64,000 bases of DNA from Morchella semilibera (taxonomy: Eukaryota; Ascomycota; Pezizomycetes; Pezizales; Morchellaceae), in NCBI GenBank assembly GCA_009192285.1, contig WBVU01000012.1, positions 1,426,001-1,490,000 of the forward strand, read 5' to 3'. This document shows positions 50,322-59,970 of the stretch, one piece after another. The position numbers and the translations under genes are program-made. The number at the start of each line of letters is the position of its first letter. The stretch's first letter is position 1. The notes under the pieces were generated by a model, which was given only the letters and a program-made list of their open reading frames with translations, searched no databases and was not told where the DNA came from.

Positions 50322-52660
50322 ATGGCGGATCTAGACGAAGAAGAGGCAAGCTGTGCGAATCCCGAGCTTCTATCCTTTCTGAAGGAATGGTTGAGAGGTG
50401 CCCAGGGGACCAAAGCTGCTTCAACGTGCGTATCCATCCTGTCTTCCAATTGAAGTGCTAAACCGCCAACAATATACATGTATCTAGATACAACCAGGCC
50501 TACCTATCGATGAAAGCGTGCCCAGTAACCTTTCACCATCCCATGCAGGCAATCGACTTGAAAGGAATCGGCACAAGACTGGTCGAAAGACTCACACAAC
50601 GCATGGAGCAGTGGTGTATGGAGAACAATCAACCAATGCCTGAAGTGCCTAATAGAAGCGGTACGAATACTATAGAGTCCTTAATATAAGCACTGCCCGC
50701 TAAAGTACGAGAAATAGCACGTAAACGGCGTGTCGTAAACGCTAATATCGATAATATCAATGTTGCCGATATTGCTGATCCACAGCCACCAGCTCCTAAC
50801 CCCAAAAGACCGCGCAGGTCCCAGAAAGAATATGTGCCTACTTATCGATCTGGTGCCTATGGGATACTTATTGCGCTCTTGGAAGCTGGTGATGATATGC
50901 TGACCAAGCAGCAAGTTATAGAATTGGCCCAGCCTCATGCTGATGCCTCGTATATCGCGCCCCCACATGTAACAAACTTCTTCACGGCTTGGTCATCAAT
51001 GAAGACCTTGATCGAGAAGGATCTGGTTTATACAAGAGGAACTCCGGCAAGGTTCTGGCTGACAGAGACGGGCGAGGAGGTAGCCCGCGCAATTCAGGCT
51101 GGGAGAGAGCCGATTACCTATGTTCCGGGGGGCGGAGGTGGAAACGGTGAGGGATCAGGGTCCGGTCCTCGCTCTCCTCCAAGGGCCCCTGCTGAGGTTG
51201 CTTCTGCGGCCAATCCACTCCCAGAGAACCAGCCCCCCCGAAAGCTGGGTGGTGGCGGTGGTTTGCATGCTGGCAGAGACGGATATGTGCAGGGCAGTCG
51301 ACGCATTGCTGCTGAAGTTGAGGGGGATAAGCAAATATTTAGAAGACACCCACGGCCAGGGAAAAGTGCAATTGGGAATAGAGATGCGCCTCATGTGCCT
51401 TCCCCTGAGCGACCAGCAGGATACGTCGTCGTAGAACCGCGGCCAACCCTCAAACAACTTGAAGCGGAAAAACGATCCCCAGAGCTTATGGATCTGGAGG
51501 ATATCACGAACTTCCCACTACCACCACGTCCTCCGGCCCTTGGAGTAATCGATAGGAACCCCAATGTTCAATCCTCCACATATGTGTCGCAGGGCAGCTC
51601 CTTGTTCACTCTCCGGGACGTTTGTGAGGCTTCCGTCCTGCACCAACAACCCAAACCCGCACCACAAATCTTCGCTCCCTTTACCCCCGAAGTACTAATA
51701 GCAGGGACCTTCACCGTGCACCTCCTCATCGACAATCGTGAGAAACGTGCCTACAACGACCGCGAGTATATCTCCAACAATCTCTCAAATGCCGGCGCCA
51801 ATCCCATAGTCCGAAACCTCAAAGTTGGTGATGCAATGTGGGTCGCACGCGAGAATGCTGCCCCCCATAGAGAGGTGGTTCTGGACTATATTGTTGAGCG
51901 GAAGCGCCTTGATGATCTCATCTTCTCCGTTCGGGACGGGCGATACCAAGACCAAAAGTTCCGCCTTAAGAAGAGTGGCGTGAAGAATGTCACTTATATC
52001 ATCGAGGATCTTACGGTGGGCGCTCTGGATGGACATACGCTGGAGATGCTTGAGACGGCAATTAGCTCGACGCAGGTGGTAGATGGGTTCTTCGTCAAGA
52101 GGACCAGTAAGCTAGATGACACAATCCTGTATCTCGTACGCATGACGAAAATGCTGCAGAAACTCTATCAAGTAACTAACCCCACGGAATACTTCATTAT
52201 ATATCATCCACTGATACATCTCATGTAGACCCAAGATCTCTACCTCATCCCCGACCCTCTCGTCGAGTACAAGACCTACACCGAACTTCTCAACCACCTT
52301 TCCAGGACCTTCCCCACAAAGAGGTTTTACATTACTTATGACGTGTTCTCCATGCTGGCCGCTAAATCGGGCTCCTTGACGCTGCGAGACCTATTCCTGA
52401 AGTTTCTGATGGTTGTGCGTGGCATCACTATCGAGAAGGCATGTGAGATACAGAGATGCTTTCCGACGCCGGAAGCGTTGGTGGAGGCATATGGAATGTG
52501 TGCGAATGATGAGGAGAAGATGGATCTGTTACGGAAGACATGTGCAGAGGCGGTGGGTAGGAGGAAGGTTGGAAGAGCTCTTTCAGAGAAGATGGCAGAG
52601 GTCTGGGCGGATGTTGGTGATGGGTATGTCCATCATGGTCCTGAAGAGGAGTATGCGTAG
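50322..52660 (+). CDS. MUS81: Mus81 structure-specific endonuclease catalytic subunit
   Basis: Mus81 with Eme1/Mms4 cuts 3' flaps, replication forks and Holliday-junction intermediates in the nucleus. Predicted exons are 50322-50425, 50488-50660, about 50718-52171 and 52229-52660, for about 720 residues. The N-terminal helix-hairpin-helix reads NPELLSFLKEWLRGAQGTKA...AIDLKGIGTRLVERL. A winged-helix part follows (YVPTYRSGAYGILIALLEAG, TNFFTAWSSMKTLIEKDLVY), then a Pro/Gly linker. The XPF-type nuclease core has VHLLIDNREKRAYNDREYI, LKVGDAMWVAR and the metal-binding motif DYIVERKRLDDL, followed by VRDGRYQDQKFRLKKSG. The C-terminal HhH is LRDLFLKFLMVVRGITIEKA. Intron 2-3 is odd: the donor at 50661 is clear, but the nearest AG would give only 30 nt, so acceptors at 50705 (45 nt) or 50717 (57 nt) are preferred. 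Identity is secure. Confidence 0.94.
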
Positions 52661-52811
52661 GGTAGAGAAGCCTCTTTGTTCTCCGTTCTTTGCGCCCCGC
52701 GCATTGTAGCAATGCTAGCAACGCCTGGCGCATTCTCTCACTGCACAGTAGCGATTAGGCAGTTGATGTGGCAAATGGTACCTCGCGCGGGTCTTTATTC
52801 ATTTCTATGTA

Positions 52812-52983
52812 CAGTACAATCTCGCTATAAGGATATGAAAATGTGACAATTTTGCATCCAGAAATATCTTTATAGGCCATTTATCCTTATAAGAAGTGCT
52901 CACTTCACCCAAAGTAATCCCTATTGGGACACATGATATATCACTATAGGCCGAATGTCCTTATAGCGAGCGAGATTGTACTG
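52812..52983. mobile_element. MITE, Tc1/mariner or pogo-like, flanked by TA
   Basis: A 172-base element. The left end CAGTACAATCTCGCTATAAG is repeated in inverse at the right end (CTTATAGCGAGCGAGATTG, then TACTG), the right arm having one extra GCGA unit. TA flanks both sides (52810-52811, 52984-52985). The interior also contains CTATAGG and CTTATAAG repeats of the arm sequence. No coding capacity. Confidence 0.82.
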
Positions 52984-53580
52984 TATGTATGTATGCCTCC
53001 GCCGCCCCCGCCTCCGCGACTGCGTGAGCGACTACCCTACCCGTTAAGACCTGACCCCCTAGGCGCAAGGGTTTCCGCCTGGAGAATTTAGCTTGCTGAT
53101 GGAGGGAGTCTCCGTTGCCCGTATCCACTTGGTTACCGAGTGATGGCCTGTGACTAGAAATTCATGCTAGTCATTTAAAGGGTAGCTGCTGAAATTTCAG
53201 CTTATTGTGACTGCGTTTAGACATGTAGTAGCTTAGCCACTACGCTGCGTGGTGAGTATTATGTACTCGGAGGCGGGGAAGATAGCAGATGGATTTGTTA
53301 GTTCATGGAGTATCACTCGGCGGATCCGCTTGAAGAAAAATGTATATATGAGAAGGTAGGCTTATGTATTCCCTTGTATGTGTTAGTCGTCTTTATTGCT
53401 GAAAAAGCGGATAGACATGGTATATGAATATATTGATTGTGCTTGTTTATCCTGGGTAAAAAAAGAGAGTATAAGCAGGGCCTTCAACACGTTACCTGAT
53501 CATCTAAACGTGTCTCTACCAAGCCCTGAGAGCGGCCAAAATTTATAAGTCCGTTCTTGGCACGTCTTCCGCCCTCCAGC

Positions 53581-53587
53581 TATATAA
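53581..53587 (+). promoter_or_regulatory. TATA box of the U2 snRNA gene
   Basis: TATATAA lies about 33-39 bases upstream of the inferred U2 5' end, a normal spacing for an RNA polymerase II start. It is followed by a pyrimidine-rich stretch leading into the RNA. Confidence 0.6.
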
Positions 53588-53619
53588 ACCCGCCTTTCCC
53601 ACACCCTTCTTCTCTCCCC

Positions 53620-53934
53620 AGCTCTCTTTGCCTTTGTAAGTCCCCCATCCTACCTTTCACCAATCTTGATCTACCACTAATTTTGAACAGTGGCTTAGAT
53701 CAAGTGTAGTATCTGTTCTTTTCAGGTATGTCTTCTCCCTTTCCCTCTTGTTTTTATTTTTTTTTATTTTTTTGAAACAGTTTGCTAACTTGATAATAAT
53801 AAGTTTAATCACTGAAACGGTCTCCGGACCAATTTATGATTAACCTTATTTTTGGCTCCAGGGGCATTGGCTCTGTGCTTGCACATCCTCTGCCCCACTG
53901 TATCACCAGCATTACACTGCTGCTGGTTGATGCG
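53620..53934 (+). ncRNA. U2 spliceosomal snRNA interrupted by two spliceosomal introns
   Basis: U2 pairs with the intron branch site during splicing. Three pieces join into a normal U2: exon 1 about 53620-53635 (CTCTCTTTGCCTTT), exon 2 53691-53725 (TGGCTTAGATCAAG...TTCTTTTCAG) and exon 3 53804 to about 53934. The joined start CTTTGCCTTTTGGCTTAGAT and the branch-pairing GTAGTA (53706-53711) match fungal U2. Stem IIa forms only after splicing: TTTCAG, then loop TTTAATCA, then CTGAAA. GGTC-TCCG-GACC gives stem IIb. The Sm site ATTTTTGG is at 53848-53855, stem-loop III has a GTGCTTGCAC tip, and stem-loop IV is CCAGCATTACACTGCTGCTGG. Intron 1 (53636-53690, 55 nt) has GTAAGT, ACTAAT and CAG. Intron 2 (53726-53803, 78 nt) has GTATGT, GCTAAC and AAG. 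Mature length is about 180 nt. The 5' and 3' ends are approximate. Confidence 0.9.
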
Positions 53935-53966
53935 AAGGCTCTGTGGGGTTGGCTCTGTTTCCCTTC

Positions 53967-54067
53967 TTGGTCCCCTGGCTGATAGCGAGGGGCTATTGAA
54001 AAGAAACTTTTTTGTGGGTTTTTTTTGGCTTGTTTTTCTTGGTTGGTCCCCTGGCTGATAGCGAGGG
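53967..54067. repeat. Direct duplication of a 25-base unit, period 76
   Basis: The 25 bases at 53967-53991 (starting TTGGTCCCCTGGCTGATAGC) recur without change at 54043-54067. T-rich DNA fills the gap and follows the second copy, where a shortened ATAGCGGGGG appears near 54114. This lies immediately 3' of U2, so it could belong to its 3'-end formation region, but there is no direct evidence of function. Confidence 0.7.
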
Positions 54068-55097
54068 ACTAATAAATGAAATCTTTTTTGCTGGATTCTT
54101 TTTTGGTCTTTTCATAGCGGGGGTTAGCAAAAAAAAAAAAAAAGAGTTGAAGGACATTGTGGGCATTTTTTTTTATAATCTGTTTATAGGTGAATACCAT
54201 CTCCAGGTTAGCATCTGCAATCTGACATAAGAACCTACTAAGCGTTGATTATAAGGTATTAACACAGCGAGCCGTGCCGAGAGTTTTTGTCCAAGTTTTC
54301 ATGTATGTAACATTTTTATTTAATACAAAAGAATGCGCCTAGATATAGATATCTCAAAGACATCAGTTGCTACAGAATTAGAATTTACTAAGACCACTTT
54401 ATAAGTACATGTAATTACATGTATCTGTACCCTCCTCTGATTAGGATTTTCAAGATGATTTATGATGTGCTCCTTCGCCTTGGCTCATCATTGGACCCGA
54501 CCCTCTATGTACCGGTTCCTAGGTGTTTTGTGATTTCTATCATGGTTATGCCGCTGAGGGGTTATCAGCGCTATCAGCCATCAGTATAGACGGCTGTAGT
54601 ACCGTAGCTTATCATAGTAACTACATGTATGGCGTGGCTACGTTTGTAATGAGGTCATGTATAACAGGGTAGTATCCTATAAGTAGATTATTGCTGGTGC
54701 AGTCTATATGTACCGAGTGTTGAGGGTGAATACGAAGAATCTGATAAGTGGATCTTGCTGTGAAACAGGTGTGTTTATCTTATGAGATTCTCTGTATTTA
54801 TGGTTAACCCCCGGTACTTATATCCCTTAAACCTTTATGATATTCCTTGACTTAGGCTACTGACATGACCTTTGGATTCTAGGGTTAAAACTCGGCAATA
54901 GGCGCCTCAAAAAAAACTGCAATATGTGAAGTCGAGATGCGGTTTCGAGTAGAAATTTGTATTAGTATGGCGTGAATTCCATCCCGCCTCTTAGATACAA
55001 TCTATCGAGGGGGTTGTTGCTCCGGGGGACGCATATCAAGAATTGTGCTGACTCATGAGCATTGGTCTAGGGCTCTATACATACGGCTAATCAATTA

Positions 55098-55259
55098 TGT
55101 CCTGGGCGGATGAGGTAGAGGACGAAATCTGTATGCATAAACCTGCGAACTTTGTAAGTATTCTAAAGACTAGAGTTGCTCACCTGGGCGTCCTTACAGC
55201 AAGTTTTGGGCACTTATGCATGAGAGAGATTTCGTCCTCTGTCTCAGCTACCCGGAACA
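55098..55259. mobile_element. Foldback MITE-like element flanked by TA
   Basis: About 162 bases in which nearly the whole length folds back on itself. The left arm TGTCCTGGGCGGATGAGG, continuing through GAGGACGAAATCT, pairs with the right arm AGATTTCGTCCTC...CTACCCGGAACA with several mismatches. TA lies outside each end (55096-55097, 55260-55261). No coding capacity. Classification beyond a TA-inserting inverted-repeat element is not possible. Confidence 0.6.
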
Positions 55260-57995
55260 TACTTGTAATCGTGAGTTGTCTCTAACTGGTTGACATACGT
55301 ACATGTATGTACATACTTACATACATGTAGTATGTGATAAAAGCCAGGTAGACTTATCCTGAGCTTGGCCTGTATTTAAAGCATACATGTAAGTTTCTGG
55401 TCTAGTTGCGTACACGTACTTCACGTACTAATCCGTGGCACCGCAGTCATTCTCTTTCATTGACAAAACTCGTAACTTCAACTCTCGCCTTTATCAGCTC
55501 GGTGGGATCTGAGATCACACTTGACTCGATGGGGCGCTTGCTACTGGTCTGGATGTGTTCAGAGGACAACTGGTAGGTATATTATAACTATCGATGAAGG
55601 GTATGATTGATTGGTTGGCTGATGATTAGAATAAGAAATAAAACGGTATGTTAGTGGTCATATCCTCCTCGATTCGATCATGTACTCCTTGTCCCGATCG
55701 TATACCCCTACCTACCAATACCAGTTTAGGGGTACGCGTAGATATACTATATAGATATTCTAAACCTTAAGTCTAACAGGCATGCTGCCCGTTAGCATTT
55801 TGCGCTTCATACATGTACCCAGGGTATGGACTGGAGACGCTCCTAGATCGATGTATTGGTGCGGACAACCTTGGCCTAGAGCTCACTTACAACCCGATGT
55901 ATACTAGCATTAGATGAAGTGGGGCCCTTGCCAGTGTCTCATACAGGATCTCTAGGACTTGGCCCTTCTGCATTCCCGAGCATCCAGTTGCCAATACAGT
56001 GCCTACCGATATATATTTGTCCCGAGATATAATGGTTAGCTATGTATGGAATCTCGTTATCTCTAGCTCCATCTGTCGCCTGCAGGGGGTATCATATACA
56101 CACCTCCGAATATATGTGTTAAACCATTGGATGCCTAAATACTCTAAGGAGTAGGATGCCGGGAAAGTAAAAATGAGATAAAACGCTCAATCATGTGAAG
56201 GTGCACGAAAACGACCTTAGGCCACCATATTCTTACCTCGCAGTCTCACCTTCAGAATATCTTGGTACCTACATCTTTCCGAAGAATGGGATGGGGGCAA
56301 GAAAATGTGTCCGTTATACATTATCGTGGTGGTTTAATAGTAAGTGAAGGCCACACACGAAAGAGAATGTGGGGTAGTCAGGAGCGGTGAAGAATTCATT
56401 CGACAGGTTTTACCTTACTAATAATTGTTTCAGACTCGCAGATTGACCTAATTTAAGCTTTCTGGCGTCTTTCCGTTTATAAGGCGCCCTTGGATTGGGT
56501 TCTAGGTAGGCCGTTATCCCACAACCCTGGTTTTCGGCAGGCGGTGCGCTCGGTTCGTATAGAGTAGACACGTTGGGTAACTTTTTTATTTGGGGGATTT
56601 ACATCTTTCAAGTCATCATCCTTGTCACAAGGTGCAATTCTGCCCTGGGTTGCTTTGGGCTAGAAATTGTACAATAGGTTCGCGAATTCGTCCTATCAAA
56701 ACCCAAATTTAGTAGCCATAATTGCGGGGGTTTTTGGAATAAGAGGGTGCTGGCCAATCAATGAATCATTAAAAACTGCGAAAATGGCACAAGATTATCT
56801 ATTATCAGAGAAAGATTGATGCAAGCAAGACATCATCTGATGTACTCGCGCCAGGAAAAAAAGAAATAGAAATAAAACCAACGAGTACCAGGATTATTTG
56901 TATGTAGTACCATACAAGTCAACTTTGCCTTAACAATCCGTGCTTCCTGGTTCTATATCCTATACGCGAGTAAACCACCTTGACGGCTCCCCGTTTCCTT
57001 CCTACGCACATATTTCTGTCATTTTTTTCTCACGAGGTGCACACTTCCCCAATACATTCTTCGCCTAGAAGTTAACCCAATTGCAGAAACTCGCCCTTTC
57101 CCGAGGCACTACCACGCGCCTTAATTTATTAGTGGATTCTCTCTGGTTGAAGCAATCGAGGAACCTTTTGGGGCAAGTACAGCCTCGTATGCATTAGAGG
57201 ATGTGTGTATCACAATGGGGGGGGGGGGCCCTTGGAGTAACTAAATATTGGTCACAAGTAATGAAAAGCTCTTTTGGAAAGTACAACCATACCGCGACGT
57301 TGAGGGATAGCAGGTTTCAAATATCATGCTGCGACTATCATTACCCTTTACTCTAGCTACATGTAGATTGGTTAGTAAGTAAGCTTAGCCAAATTGGGGC
57401 AGGCAGATGCGTGAATTCCTACTACCTTCTCCCCGACCCCGCTCTCTTCAACATACATGCGTCGACACTAATTATCTGGGGGTCGGCCTCGTTACAGTCT
57501 ATAGCTACTATAAGTACATGTAGGTAAGGGAACTAGTTGAACCCTGTCACTTGTTTATCTGTAGTGATATTTAATTCCCTAGCTTGGCCTTGGCAGCATG
57601 TATATTGAAAGCCTAAAAGGCCCTCCGGTTAGTAATTCTGAGGTGGGAGTGTCGCATCGTTTAATAGTGCAAAGCCTCATCACGTACCTACAGGCAAGGC
57701 AAATACATGCATCAAGTATAATCAGGGTTAAGCTTATATTGTAGACCCTATCTTCTAGTCTGGTCTAGTCTAGAATTATGTTAATCCTTATCAGTAGATT
57801 AGTAAGCGTATAGTATGGAGCTAGCTAGTAGATGAGATCCTGGATTGTAAGTATTGTATTTATATATATATACGTATGTCTAGAGTCTGGAGTAGGATAA
57901 TTGGATAGTAAGATCTTACAAGAACAGACCGTGGGGGGAACTATAGTCACGTCCCTCTATAGATCTAACTTGGCCATAGATCCCCAATACTACTA

Positions 57996-58192
57996 TCTGG
58001 TAACTCGTCAGGCCGAATTGCAACGAGGCACCTAAACCATTTCTGGTAATCGTGATATAAACAGCGCAATGAGTTGAAACAATGTTACAGCCTGTCACGC
58101 ATGCCAAAGACTACCACCTGAATATTCTGGGCGTTAAATTCATAAAGGGTTTAGGTGTCTCAGGTTCAAATTCGGCCTGACGAGTTATCAGA
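57996..58192. mobile_element. MITE-like inverted-repeat element flanked by TA
   Basis: A 197-base element with inverted termini of about 47 bases. The left arm starts TCTGGTAACTCGTCAGGCCG and the right arm ends CGGCCTGACGAGTTATCAGA. TA flanks both ends (57994-57995, 58193-58194). The arms differ by a few substitutions and one small indel, so the insertion is not very recent. The interior has no coding capacity. Confidence 0.78.
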
Positions 58193-58807
58193 TAATATTC
58201 AAAATAGAATCAAGTAACAATACGGGGAGGGGGGGGGGTCTAAAGACTATCCTACATACTCAATCCTACAGCAGCAAACAAGTCATCACAACCACCAGAA
58301 CGGCACAACACACCCTAACCCTACAACACAGAGGGAGGAGATCTAGAGAGGGTATATCCCGCCCCCACTATAGCCCGACCGGCGTACACGGGTGGCGCGA
58401 AAGTGCACATATCAGTGACGTTGAGGGGTCAATGATTACTCTGCCGGTATTCCAGTAACAACCAGGAGGTCAAGCTTTTGGGCACACCGTAATATATGGG
58501 GCCGCCCACACACAACCAAAACTAAAAAAGGGTAGTGCATAATTAAGAGTATTGACCGGTACCTGATGATCTTTACCAGCCACCTTTATATATAGCATTT
58601 CTCTACATGCTATACTATGCTATTGTGATTGCGAGTGCAGTGTAGGAAGGAAGGAACGGGAGAATATAGGTCTACATAGCTACATAGCTACATGTAGAAA
58701 CGGGAAAAGGGGGGGGGGGGTGATTGCATAAATAAATATATATATAGGGGGGGGGGGAAGATATTGTACATACACCCGCTCCTAAAAAGGGACGTACAAA
58801 AAAAAAC

Positions 58808-59970
58808 CTACAACTCCTTCTCCTCTACTGGAACCGAAGGCTGCTTCAAGATCTTGACGGCGTCCTTAGAGTAGACATACGACAGCCCGCTCCAGATCGT
58901 CGTCGTCGCCACGGTGTACCTACCGTCCACGGGCTCCCCGTCAGCATCCCCCTCCATCTTCCTAGGAGAAAAGGGTAGAACTTACTGCAGAGCCTGCAAC
59001 GCCGTCTCCAAATCCGCGCCCCCGCCCACGAGGGGGTGTGCCATACACGCGCCCACAAGACCCAGCTGCAGCGCCGTATTCAGCTTACTGATTGTGGTCG
59101 GATGGACCTCTGCGCTTGGGAGGGAGAAGTCCCAGTAGCGCGCCATGGTCTTTGGCGGCGGGAGCGAGATCCAGCGGAAGTAGATTGCGGAGATTGCGAG
59201 GCCGATGTCACGGCCGAGGATTATAGCTGCAAGCCAGACTGTATGGTGTTTGGGTTAGCTAGTTAGTGGGAGAGAGAGGGAGAGAGGAAGAGAAAGGGCT
59301 GGAGGGTGGGAATACCAGGAAGAAGGCCCTGCATAGCTAGCGTGACCGTCAGAATTGTCATCAGCGTCTTGTCCGCCATCGGGTCGATAACGCTGCCGAC
59401 AACGGTCTGCAGCTTCCACCGCCGCGCGATCCACCCATCAATCAGGTCTGTGAAGCCGGCGGCGGCAAAGAGACCCAGCGCCGCGGCGGGCTGGTCGTGC
59501 AGAACCAGGTACCCGATTACCGGCGAGGCGAGGAGGCGCGAGAAGGTGAGGATGTTGGGTAGGTTGTAGATATTCTCATGTGGGGTGAGAGCGGCGGGGA
59601 GGATCTTTGACAGTTTCTTCTTCTTCTGCGGCGGCGGTGGTGGTGATGGTGGGGTGAGGGTGGTTGTGGTGGTGTGAAAAGAGGTAGAGGTGCGGAGAGC
59701 ACCTTTTCTGGGGGGTGGGTGTCAGTGGTGCGCCTGTGCGCGGTTTGACTTGATGGCAGGCAGTGGAGTGAATGGTGGGGGGGGGGGGAGTAGGACCTAC
59801 ATCCTAGAGCTGAGGAGGGGGAGCGAAGGTCTGTTACCGCTGCTGCCAATTCCAATTGAGTACTGTCTCAAGCTCAGCGCACCACCCTGCCTTGTGAGTA
59901 CTCGTGGGCTTGTGATTGTGCTGCTGCTACGCACAAGTGCCCGGGGAGGAATCCTCATCGTCAACAGCAT
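58808..59970 (-). CDS. CRD1: Cardiolipin synthase (CDP-alcohol phosphatidyltransferase), mitochondrial
   Basis: The enzyme condenses CDP-diacylglycerol with phosphatidylglycerol to make cardiolipin in the mitochondrial inner membrane. Predicted exons on the minus strand are 59970-59801, 59707-59316, 59238-58986 and 58919-58808, giving 308 residues with consistent phases. The N-terminus is an Arg/Ser-rich presequence (MLLTMRIPPRALVRSSSTIT) leading through a Thr/Pro-rich linker to ENIYNLPNILTFSRLLASPV. The catalytic CDP-alcohol motif DG-x2-AR-x8-G-x3-D-x3-D is complete near residues 140-170: DLIDGWIARRWKLQTV then VGSVIDPMADK. Later parts are VWLAAIILGRDIGLAISAIY, FRWISLPPPKTMARYWDFSL, SKLNTALQLGLVGACMAHPL and TTTIWSGLSYVYSKDAVKIL, close to fungal and animal cardiolipin synthases. 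Intron 1 contains a long C run on the coding strand. The final acceptor was chosen because it joins ALQ to YTVATTTIWSG. Confidence 0.93.

Larger units (their letters stand above)
52661..53619. other. Spacer between MUS81 and the U2 snRNA gene
   Basis: Contains a TA-flanked MITE (52812-52983) and otherwise ordinary DNA. The last 100 bases hold the presumed U2 promoter, including a TATATAA box. Confidence 0.55.
53935..58807. other. Intergenic region downstream of U2 with repeats and two MITE-like elements
   Basis: 4.9 kb with no supportable gene. It contains a 25-base direct duplication just past U2, inverted-repeat elements at 55098-55259 and 57996-58192, and nine or ten TACATGTA palindromes (54413 to 58690). 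G runs lie near 57217, 58230, 58709 and 58747. Open frames at 53852-54230 are by-products of U2 and the duplication. Confidence 0.5.

Noticed and set aside
53852-54230. Two overlapping short reading frames in the U2 locus
   Set aside because: They are read through U2 stem-loops and the downstream duplication, not protein genes.
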